Positions 6,449 through 11,764 of a stretch of 12,873 bases of DNA are shown one piece after another. A program made the translations under genes and the position numbers. The notes beneath the pieces were generated by a model. That model saw nothing but the letters and a program-made list of their open reading frames with translations. It ran no database searches and was not told the DNA's origin. Source of the DNA: an uncultured Novosphingobium sp. (GTDB taxonomy: Bacteria; Pseudomonadota; Alphaproteobacteria; Sphingomonadales; Sphingomonadaceae); NCBI GenBank assembly GCA_946886365.1, contig CAMPIM010000101.1:1-12873 (forward strand), in the 5' to 3' direction. Position 1 is the stretch's first letter; every line of letters starts with the position of its first letter.

Positions 6449-7450
6449 TCAACGGTCGCGGGGCGCCCCGCGCAGCGCGAATTTCAGCAGCAGGGTGCGC
6501 TGAAAAAATTCATGATTATCGTCTGACACGATCCACACGATAGTGCGCTCAGCCTCGCGCGTGATAGCCAGTCCTTCGAAGTTATCCGCCAGCAGGGGCG
6601 GAGCAAGACGGGCGATCGTGCGAGCGGTCAACCGATCGCCGGATTTCGGATGAGATGGCAGCTCTATGAGGGCCAGAGTGGCCGTGAACAGATCGCGCAG
6701 CGTCACGCGGCGATTGAGCACCAGGATGTGACGGTCATCCAGAGCGACGGCATCCGTCGGACGATAGCCCCGTGGCGCTACATAGCGAAGGTGCATGGGC
6801 GATGCGGTGCTTGGCTCCGCCGGATCGCCGGCAAAGAGCAGCGTGTCATGGCTTCCATCCGCCGTCATTCCCATTTCCGCGATCACGAGGAAGCGCCCGT
6901 CGGGTAGGCGCGCCATGGATTCGATCGAGCCCGTTTCCGGCCAGGCCTCTATCTCAGGCCAGGTGCGGCACGTTTCGACGCGCGAAAAGCCGGGGGCGTA
7001 GCGGCAGATGCGCTGAAGCATCTCAAAGCCGACCCAGTAGCGATCCGATTCCGGATCATGCGCCATCGCCTCTGAATCCCACGCCCACCATGGCTGGGAT
7101 TCGTCCTGCGCCCTGATTGGCAGGGGCGCGATGAAGGGATGGCGGTTGTCGATTGCAGGTCTGACCGCGAAACCCATCAGAGTGCCGGAATCGCTCAGCG
7201 CCAGAACCTGTCCCTGTCGATCGACCAGCAGGGATGAGATGCCGCCAAATCCATGGTGGGGGCTGCTGAGTTGCCAGCCTCCCAGATAATCGAGAGCGCC
7301 GATGCTTTGAACAGCCGGATCGGACGCGTTTAGGGGCAGGGCGCGCGCGGTAACGAGTAGTGGACCAGGCCCAAATAGTTCAGGCTTGTTCTTGTGCGGC
7401 GCCGGCAAAAGCAGGATCGCGAGCAGCAGGACGATCAGGATACGGCGCAT
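6449..7450 (-). CDS. Esterase-like activity of phytase family protein, exported
   Basis: This 333-residue protein starts MRRILIVLLLAILLLPAPHK, a signal peptide or N-terminal anchor without a clear lipobox. The rest matches the phytase-like beta-propeller family: GGISSLLVDRQGQVLALSDSG, WDSEAMAHDPESDRYWVGFE, IESMARLPDGRFLVIAE and the closing DNFEGLAI with IVWIVSDDNHEFF. These acidic repeats recall metal-binding propeller blades; actual phytase or esterase activity is not established for most members and should not be assumed. It probably acts outside the inner membrane. The start at 7450 was chosen over 7540 because it puts the hydrophobic signal at the N-terminus; GGCGGGG precedes it. It is convergent with rpmB and divergent from the glycine-zipper gene. 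Confidence 0.85.
   Translation of the reverse strand: MRRILIVLLLAILLLPAPHKNKPELFGPGPLLVTARALPLNASDPAVQSIGALDYLGGWQLSSPHHGFGGISSLLVDRQGQVLALSDSGTLMGFAVRPAIDNRHPFIAPLPIRAQDESQPWWAWDSEAMAHDPESDRYWVGFEMLQRICRYAPGFSRVETCRTWPEIEAWPETGSIESMARLPDGRFLVIAEMGMTADGSHDTLLFAGDPAEPSTASPMHLRYVAPRGYRPTDAVALDDRHILVLNRRVTLRDLFTATLALIELPSHPKSGDRLTARTIARLAPPLLADNFEGLAITREAERTIVWIVSDDNHEFFQRTLLLKFALRGAPRDR
6457..6472. repeat. 16-bp perfect GC palindrome at the 3' end of the phytase-like gene
   Basis: CGCGGGGCGCCCCGCG equals its own reverse complement and spans the last few codons of the gene. On the minus-strand transcript it is followed by an A-rich rather than a U-rich stretch, so it is not a standard terminator. 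Confidence 0.5.
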
Positions 7451-7727
7451 CGCCCCGCCATAGGCAATCCCGCCTGCCGGACCAACGGCTGATTGTTCAT
7501 ATATGCTGTTCGCCTGCGGGACAGGGACCAGTTTTTCCATTGCGGTGATGAGCGTTCAGGTCCGCTCTTGATGAGCGGCAACCGGCTGGGGACGGTGCTT
7601 TTTTATCTGAACGGTGGCTGACACGCCCATTCAGGCTTGGCTCAATGCGAATCGGCCAAAAGGGGTGCAATCGATGGGGCGGCGGAGACGCGCCGGAGTC
7701 GGTAACGACATGATTGAGGAGCACGCC
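7451..7727. other. 277-bp divergent intergenic region
   Basis: This stretch separates the phytase-like gene (minus) from the glycine-zipper gene (plus). The only clear structure is a small hairpin, CCGCTC (7562-7567) and GAGCGG (7573-7578) with a 5-base loop. About 18 bases later comes a T run (7598-7603), too far to make a terminator with that stem. I found no convincing -35/-10 pair on either strand. Open frames crossing it in several phases show no recognisable protein. Confidence 0.4.
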
Positions 7728-8138
7728 ATGAAGACCAAGTTTCTGATCAATATGGGGGCCGCGCTGGCAATGGGCGTTGCTTCCTTGGCCGTAACCGCAG
7801 CGCCTGCGCAGGCCCGTGACGGCTGGGGCCGTTATGATCGCGGCGACTATTATCGCGGCGATCGGGGCTATCGCGGATACCGGGGTGACTATTATCGCGG
7901 CTATCGTGGCGACCGCTACTATCGCGACAATTATTATCGTGGCTATCGCGGCGGCTATCGCTGCCGGGACAATGGCACGGGCGGCACGATCATAGGTGCG
8001 ATCGCCGGTGGCCTATTGGGCAATGAAATCGGTAAGGGCAGTGGCCGCTACGGCCGCCGGGGTGACGGCACCACGGGCGCGATTGTCGGTGCGGGCGTGG
8101 GTGCGCTGGCTGGCCGGGCGATCGATCGGGACTGCTGA
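7728..8138 (+). CDS. Glycine-zipper 2TM-domain protein with a Tyr-Arg-Gly-rich region, exported
   Basis: This 136-residue protein has a signal peptide (1-29, cleavage expected after APAQA), then a low-complexity segment (30-80) with seven YRG units among Asp, Arg and Tyr. A glycine-zipper module (about 83-132) follows, with GGTIIGAIAGGLLGNEIG and TTGAIVGAGVGALAGRAID, as in the Rickettsia 17-kDa antigen family (2TM). Cys79 precedes the module and Cys136 is the last residue. No lipobox cysteine is seen at the signal end, unlike the lipoproteins of that family. It is likely periplasmic or outer-membrane associated; its role is unknown. The start at 7728 is set by GAGGAG (7716-7721) six bases upstream; ATG 7710 lies too close to that site. 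A strong terminator follows 27 bp after the stop. Confidence 0.88.
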   Translation: MKTKFLINMGAALAMGVASLAVTAAPAQARDGWGRYDRGDYYRGDRGYRGYRGDYYRGYRGDRYYRDNYYRGYRGGYRCRDNGTGGTIIGAIAGGLLGNEIGKGSGRYGRRGDGTTGAIVGAGVGALAGRAIDRDC

Positions 8139-8164
8139 TCAGTCACCCGATGCTGGATAGAGGA

Positions 8165-8191
8165 GGGCTGCCCCAAAAGGGCAGCCCTTTT
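8165..8191 (+). terminator. Intrinsic terminator of the glycine-zipper gene
   Basis: GGGCTGCCC (8165-8173) and GGGCAGCCC (8179-8187) form a perfect 9-bp stem with loop CAAAA, followed by TTTT. Confidence 0.92.
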
Positions 8192-8210
8192 CATTGCAAT
8201 CGCGCGGCCC

Positions 8211-8244
8211 AAAAGAAAAGGGCCGCTCCGTTGCCGGGCGGCCC
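8211..8244 (-). terminator. Intrinsic terminator of the small lipoprotein gene
   Basis: Read on the minus strand, GGGCCGC (8244-8238) and GCGGCCC (8226-8220) form a 7-bp stem with an 11-base loop, followed by TTTTCTTTT (8219-8211). It starts 27 bp after the lipoprotein stop, facing the terminator of the convergent glycine-zipper gene. Confidence 0.85.
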
Positions 8245-8271
8245 TGTTTCCAAAAATCCCGAGAAGGGAAA

Positions 8272-8478
8272 TTACATCGCGTTCGCGGCAGCGTTCGATG
8301 CAGCGTTGCTGGCGTTCGAAGCAGCATTCTCGGCAGCGTTCATGGCGTTGTCAGCAGCATTCGAAGCGTTCTCAGCAGCATTGGCCGAAGCATTGGCGGC
8401 ATTGTCTTCGCCCTTCGAGCAAGCGGCGAGGCCGAGCGAAGCGGCGAGAACGAGCGAAAGAGCAATCGACTTGGACAT
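8272..8478 (-). CDS. Small Ala/Asn-rich lipoprotein with an asparagine-striped helix
   Basis: This 68-residue protein starts MSKSIALSLVLAASLGLAAC, a lipoprotein signal with lipobox LAAC (Cys20), giving a mature lipoprotein of 49 residues. After SKGED the rest is almost only Ala and Asn with scattered Ser, Glu, Asp and Met. Asn falls at residues 26, 29, 33, 37, 40, 44, 47, 51, 55, 58, 62 and 66: steps of 3 and 4 that average about 3.6, one helical turn. A continuous helix with one Asn face is therefore likely. Lpp/OprI-type lipoproteins are also short lipobox-plus-helix proteins, but sequence similarity is not evident and the C-terminus (NAAANAM) lacks the Lpp lysine for peptidoglycan linkage. 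AGAGGGG lies about seven bases before the ATG at 8478. I do not recognise a named family. Confidence 0.82.
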   Translation of the reverse strand: MSKSIALSLVLAASLGLAACSKGEDNAANASANAAENASNAADNAMNAAENAASNASNAASNAAANAM

Positions 8479-8559
8479 GGGCAAACCCCTCTCAGAGATA
8501 AAAACGTCGCAGACCACTCTCGGAGAAAAGTTCACCCCCCATTGCGCCTGCGGGGCCGA

Positions 8560-8588
8560 TTCGTAATGCCTTGGATCACTCAAGGCAA
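8560..8588 (-). promoter_or_regulatory. Candidate promoter with inverted-repeat operator for the small lipoprotein
   Basis: On the minus strand TTGCCT (8588-8583) and TACGAA (8565-8560) are separated by 17 bp. A perfect inverted repeat, TGCCTTG (8567-8573) and CAAGGCA (8581-8587) with a 7-base centre, fills the spacer and overlaps the -35 box, as a repressor site might. The leader to the start codon at 8478 would be about 75 bases. Confidence 0.42.
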
Positions 8589-8657
8589 TCCCCATAGTGC
8601 GACTCGCCAATTTCCGGGCTTCCACTTCCATGGCCTGTTTGAAGGGCAGCAGGCCCA

Positions 8658-8687
8658 TTGACGTATATAAAGATTTCTTTATATGAT
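8658..8687 (+). promoter_or_regulatory. Promoter of the sahR-metF-metH operon
   Basis: TTGACG (8658-8663) and TATGAT (8682-8687) are separated by 18 bp. The first base of the sahR ATG (8694) is 7 bases past the -10 box, the usual distance to a transcription start, so the message is probably leaderless; no Shine-Dalgarno is visible. Confidence 0.6.
8665..8684. promoter_or_regulatory. Palindromic operator, probable SahR binding site
   Basis: ATATAAAGA (8665-8673) and TCTTTATAT (8676-8684) are perfect 9-bp inverted arms around TT. The site fills the promoter spacer and overlaps the -10 box, so a bound dimer would block RNA polymerase. The AT-rich palindrome stands out from the GC-rich surroundings. 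SahR sites reported in Proteobacteria are, as I recall, AT-rich palindromes of this general kind. Confidence 0.75.
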
Positions 8688-8693
8688 GTGCCC

Positions 8694-9665
8694 ATGAGCG
8701 CCGCACTCGACATCTTTCGCGCCCTTGGCGATCCGACGCGGCTGCGTATCATCTATCTTCTGCGCGCCATGGAGCTTGCGGTCGGTGAGATCGCGCAGGT
8801 CGTGGGGCAGAGCCAGCCGCGCGTGTCCCGCCATGTCCGTATCCTTGCGGAGGCGGGTCTGGTCGAACGGCGCAAGGAAGGCAATTGGGTTTTCCTGCGG
8901 CTGGTCAGGGGCGAGGCCATGGCGCCCTTCCTGACGCTGTTCGATCAGCTGGTGCCGTCGGAAAGCGAAGATTTGTGGCAGAAGGCCGACCTTGCCAGGC
9001 TGGCGGCGGTTCGTGCGGATCGGTCACGGGCGGCGGAAAGCTATTTTGCGGAACATGCCGAGGAATGGGACGCGATCCGGTCGCTGCATGTGCCCGATGT
9101 GGATGTCGAAGCGGCCATGACCGCGCTTTTGAGTGCTGAATCCATCGGTCATCTGCTCGATATCGGCACGGGTACGGGCAGGATGATTGAGTTGTTCGGG
9201 CGCTCGGCGGGTCAGGTTACGGCGCTTGACCGCAGCCCCGATATGTTGCGGCTGGCGCGGGCCAAGCTGCCTGCCGATGCAGGCGACAAATATGCGTTGG
9301 TGCTGGGCGATTTCGGGGCGCTGCCGCTGGAGCCGGGCAGCGTGGACACCGTGGTTCTGCATCAGGTTCTGCATTATGCGCAGGCGCCCGAAGCGGTGAT
9401 TGCGGAAGCGGCGCGCGTCACCGGGGCTGGTGGCCGGGTGCTGATCGCCGATTTCGCGGCGCATGAACGGGAAGAGTTGCGACTGCGCGATCAACATGCG
9501 CGGCTTGGCTTTTCGGACGCGCAGATCGAAAGCTGGTTTGCGGACGCAGGTTTGGAGCTGGAACGGGTGGAGGTGCTGCCCGGCCAGGAATTGACGGTAG
9601 TATTATGGCTGGGCCGCCGCCGGGGCGCGCGTATCCTGCCTATCGAAGGACGAATTTCCCTATGA
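8694..9665 (+). CDS. sahR: ArsR-family regulator fused to a SAM-methyltransferase-like domain (SahR type)
   Basis: This 323-residue protein has an N-terminal ArsR winged-helix domain (about 1-85: FRALGDPTRLRIIYLL, then QSQPRVSRHVRILAEAGLVE) and, after a linker, a class I methyltransferase fold (about 110-300) with motif I LLDIGTGTG (Asp156 to Gly162). No ArsR metal-binding cysteines are seen. SahR, known from Proteobacteria, has this architecture. It represses SAM-cycle genes and releases DNA when S-adenosylhomocysteine binds the methyltransferase-like domain. Position in front of metF and metH, with a palindrome in its own promoter, supports the same job and autoregulation here. Whether it also has methyltransferase activity is not visible. 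The start at 8694 is chosen because upstream codons (from 8658) fall inside the promoter. Its stop overlaps metF by 4 bp. Confidence 0.88.
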   Translation: MSAALDIFRALGDPTRLRIIYLLRAMELAVGEIAQVVGQSQPRVSRHVRILAEAGLVERRKEGNWVFLRLVRGEAMAPFLTLFDQLVPSESEDLWQKADLARLAAVRADRSRAAESYFAEHAEEWDAIRSLHVPDVDVEAAMTALLSAESIGHLLDIGTGTGRMIELFGRSAGQVTALDRSPDMLRLARAKLPADAGDKYALVLGDFGALPLEPGSVDTVVLHQVLHYAQAPEAVIAEAARVTGAGGRVLIADFAAHEREELRLRDQHARLGFSDAQIESWFADAGLELERVEVLPGQELTVVLWLGRRRGARILPIEGRISL

Positions 9666-10597
9666 CCCTGAGCTTTCCATCCGTCGAAGAGGCCGCGCGG
9701 GCTTGGCAAGCGCCGCTCTACGCCGATCTGGCGGGCGATCTGAATGTGAGCTTCGAATTCTTCCCGCCCAAGACGGAGAAGATGGAAGAGCAGTTGTGGT
9801 TGGCGATCGAGACGTTGACGCCGCTCGCGCCCAAGTTCGTGTCGGTGACTTATGGCGCTGGCGGATCTACGCGGGAGCGGACGCACAACACGGTGGCGCG
9901 GATCGCGAAGGAAACGCCCTTGTTGGCTGCCGCGCACCTGACCTGTGTCGCGGCGAGCAAGGCCGAGATCGACGAGGTGGTGGACGCTTATTGGGAAGCG
10001 GGTGTGCGCCATATCGTTGCCCTGCGCGGTGATCCGCCGGAAGCGGGCACGAAGTTTCAGCCGCATCCTGAAGGGTATAAGGGCGCGGCCGAGCTGGTCG
10101 AAGGCTTGCGCAAGCGTCACCCGTTCGAGATTTCGGTGGCCGCTTATCCCGAAACGCACCCTGACGCGTCCTGCGCGCAAAGCGACATCGACAATTTAAA
10201 GCGCAAGCTGGACGCGGGTGCTAGCCGAGCGATCACGCAATTCTTCTTTGAACCGGAAACCTTCTTCCGCTTTCGTGACACGGTGGCGGCTGCTGGCATT
10301 ACAGCGGACATCATTCCGGGCATCATGCCGGTGAGCAATTTCGCGGCTGTTCAGCGCATGTCGGCGATGTGCAACACTGACGTGCCGGGCTGGATGGGCA
10401 AGCTGTTCGAGGGGCTGGACGATCTGCCAGCGGCGCGGCAACTGGTGTCCGCGACGCTGGCGGCTGAATTGTGCCGCAAGCTGTACGCGGGCGGGGTGCG
10501 AGACTTTCATTTCTATACGCTCAACCGGGCGGAACTGAGCTATGCGATCTGCCATTTGCTTGGTTTGAGGCCCGCTGCTTTGGAGAAAACGGCATGA
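9662..10597 (+). CDS. metF: 5,10-methylenetetrahydrofolate reductase
   Basis: This 311-residue flavoprotein of the MTHFR family reduces 5,10-methylene-THF to 5-methyl-THF, the methyl donor for MetH, in the cytoplasm. Visible family motifs in order are SFEFFPPK (Glu32, equivalent to the catalytic Glu), VTYGAGGSTRE, LRGDPP (Asp124), AAYPETHPDA, ITQFFFEPE, IIPGIMPVSN and the terminal DFHFYTLNRAEL. Length is close to other bacterial MetF proteins. The ATG at 9662 overlaps the sahR stop (ATGA) and its own TGA overlaps the metH start the same way, so sahR, metF and metH are likely translationally coupled. The longer reading from 9605 would lie inside sahR and is rejected. Confidence 0.96.
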   Translation: MTLSFPSVEEAARAWQAPLYADLAGDLNVSFEFFPPKTEKMEEQLWLAIETLTPLAPKFVSVTYGAGGSTRERTHNTVARIAKETPLLAAAHLTCVAASKAEIDEVVDAYWEAGVRHIVALRGDPPEAGTKFQPHPEGYKGAAELVEGLRKRHPFEISVAAYPETHPDASCAQSDIDNLKRKLDAGASRAITQFFFEPETFFRFRDTVAAAGITADIIPGIMPVSNFAAVQRMSAMCNTDVPGWMGKLFEGLDDLPAARQLVSATLAAELCRKLYAGGVRDFHFYTLNRAELSYAICHLLGLRPAALEKTA

Positions 10598-11640
10598 CCG
10601 CCGAGGAACGCTTCCGCGCCGTAGCAGCGGAGAAGATCATGATATTCGACGGCGGTTACGGCACGTCGATCCAGAAACATGGGCTGACCGAGGCGGATTA
10701 TCGCGGGTCGCTGGATCTGGCGAAGGATCAGAAGGGGAATAACGATCTTCTGTGTCTGACCCGGCCTGACATCGTCGAGGGTATTCACACTGCCTATCTC
10801 GACGCGGGCGCGGACATGATCGAGACGAACACCTTCTCGTCCACCAAGATCGCTATGGCCGATTATGGCTGCGAGCATCTGGTGCGGGAGATTAACATTG
10901 CCGCAGCGCAGATCGCGCGTCGGGCGTGCGAGGCGGCGACGGCGAAGGATGGACGTCCGCGCTTTGTTGCCGGTTCGATCGGGCCGACGAACAAGACTTT
11001 GTCGATATCGCCCGACGTCAATGATCCGGCCTATCGGGAGGTCGATTATGACACGCTGAAGGCCGACTATCGCGAGCAGTGCGATGCGTTGATCGAGGGC
11101 GGGGTGGATTTCCTGCTGGTCGAGACCTGCTTCGATACGTTGAACGCCAAGGCGGCGGGCATGGCGGCACGGGAGGCTGAAGCGGCGGCGGGACGGCCGG
11201 TGCCGTTGATGCTGAGCTTTACGATTACGGATATGTCGGGGCGGAACCTGTCGGGGCATACTATCAACGCCTTCTGGTATTCGCTGCGGCATTTGAAGCC
11301 GCTGACCATCGGGGTGAATTGCGCTTTCGGGGCGGATTTGCTGCGGCCTTATCTCTCCGAGCTGGCGAAGAATGCCGACACGCTGATTTTGGCCTATCCC
11401 AATGCGGGCCTGCCCAATGAGCTGGGGCAATATGATGAGCTGCCGGAGACGACGGCGAGCCTGATCCGCCAGTGGGTGGATGAGGGCTTGGTCAATATGG
11501 TCGGCGGCTGCTGTGGCACGACGCCTGCGCATATTGGTGCGGTGGCGAAGGCGCTGGCGGGGCATAAGCCGCGTCAGGTGCCGGAACTGCCGGTGGTGAC
11601 GCGGCTTGCCGGGCTGGAGCCCATGCATATCGCGGCGTAG
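10594..11640 (+). CDS. metH: Methionine synthase, homocysteine-binding part (split MetH, first polypeptide)
   Basis: This 348-residue protein is only the homocysteine S-methyltransferase barrel of cobalamin-dependent methionine synthase. It has IFDGGYGTSIQ near the start, ETNTFSSTKIAM, GSIGPTNKTLS and VETCFDT. The zinc-binding cysteines are Cys243 (GVNCAFG) and Cys306-Cys307 (GGCCGTTP), matching the three-Cys site of E. coli MetH. It ends with a genuine TAG at 11640, at the normal boundary before the folate domain. All catalytic ligands are present, so it is not a decayed fragment. The next polypeptide supplies folate and B12 binding; the two must act together to make methionine. Split MetH occurs in several alphaproteobacteria. 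The start overlaps the metF stop by 4 bp. Confidence 0.95.
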   Translation: MTAEERFRAVAAEKIMIFDGGYGTSIQKHGLTEADYRGSLDLAKDQKGNNDLLCLTRPDIVEGIHTAYLDAGADMIETNTFSSTKIAMADYGCEHLVREINIAAAQIARRACEAATAKDGRPRFVAGSIGPTNKTLSISPDVNDPAYREVDYDTLKADYREQCDALIEGGVDFLLVETCFDTLNAKAAGMAAREAEAAAGRPVPLMLSFTITDMSGRNLSGHTINAFWYSLRHLKPLTIGVNCAFGADLLRPYLSELAKNADTLILAYPNAGLPNELGQYDELPETTASLIRQWVDEGLVNMVGGCCGTTPAHIGAVAKALAGHKPRQVPELPVVTRLAGLEPMHIAA

Positions 11641-11649
11641 ATCAAAATT

Positions 11650-11750
11650 CCCTCTCTCCTTTAGGGGAGAGGGTTAGGGAGAGGGGCCTGTAAAGGCGGC
11701 CTCTCCTCGCATTCCCCTCTCCCCGGCCCTCTCCCCTGAAGGGGAGAGGG
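11650..11750. repeat. 101-bp REP/BIME-like palindromic element between the metH parts
   Basis: The two 37-bp ends (11650-11686 and 11714-11750) are inverted copies of each other, 32 of 37 positions identical, around a 27-bp centre. Each end begins or ends with its own hairpin. The left stem, 11650-11659 with 11664-11673, is 10 bp with one G-U pair. The right stem, CCCTCTCCCC (11727-11736) with GGGGAGAGGG (11741-11750), is perfect around a TGAA loop. CCCTCTCC...GGAGAGGG units are a common type of dispersed intergenic repeat in GC-rich proteobacteria. No T run follows, so it is not an intrinsic terminator. It fills most of the 124-bp gap, and the Shine-Dalgarno of the second metH gene (AGAAGG, 11751-11756) begins immediately after it. 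Confidence 0.88.
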
Positions 11751-11764
11751 AGAAGGTTCAGAAA

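Noticed and set aside
7562..7603. Small RNA ending in a hairpin and T run
   Set aside because: The T run is about 20 bases beyond the stem and no promoter could be placed upstream, so the evidence is too thin.
7614..7727. N-terminal extension of the glycine-zipper protein
   Set aside because: It would bury the signal peptide, and a good Shine-Dalgarno (GAGGAG) points to the ATG at 7728.
8479..8706. N-terminal extension of the small lipoprotein
   Set aside because: The lipoprotein signal must be N-terminal, and the extension would cross the sahR promoter and operator.
9491..10180. 229-codon minus-strand frame across the sahR/metF junction
   Set aside because: It is antisense to two well-supported genes, with Arg/His-rich low-information composition and no motif.
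10540..11628. 362-codon minus-strand frame opposite the first metH gene
   Set aside because: The Arg/Gln/Ile-rich translation has no recognisable domain; the plus strand encodes a complete homocysteine methyltransferase with all zinc ligands.
11727..11750. Intrinsic terminator between the metH parts
   Set aside because: The hairpin is strong but is followed by AGAAGGTTC rather than a T run, and the downstream gene depends on read-through.
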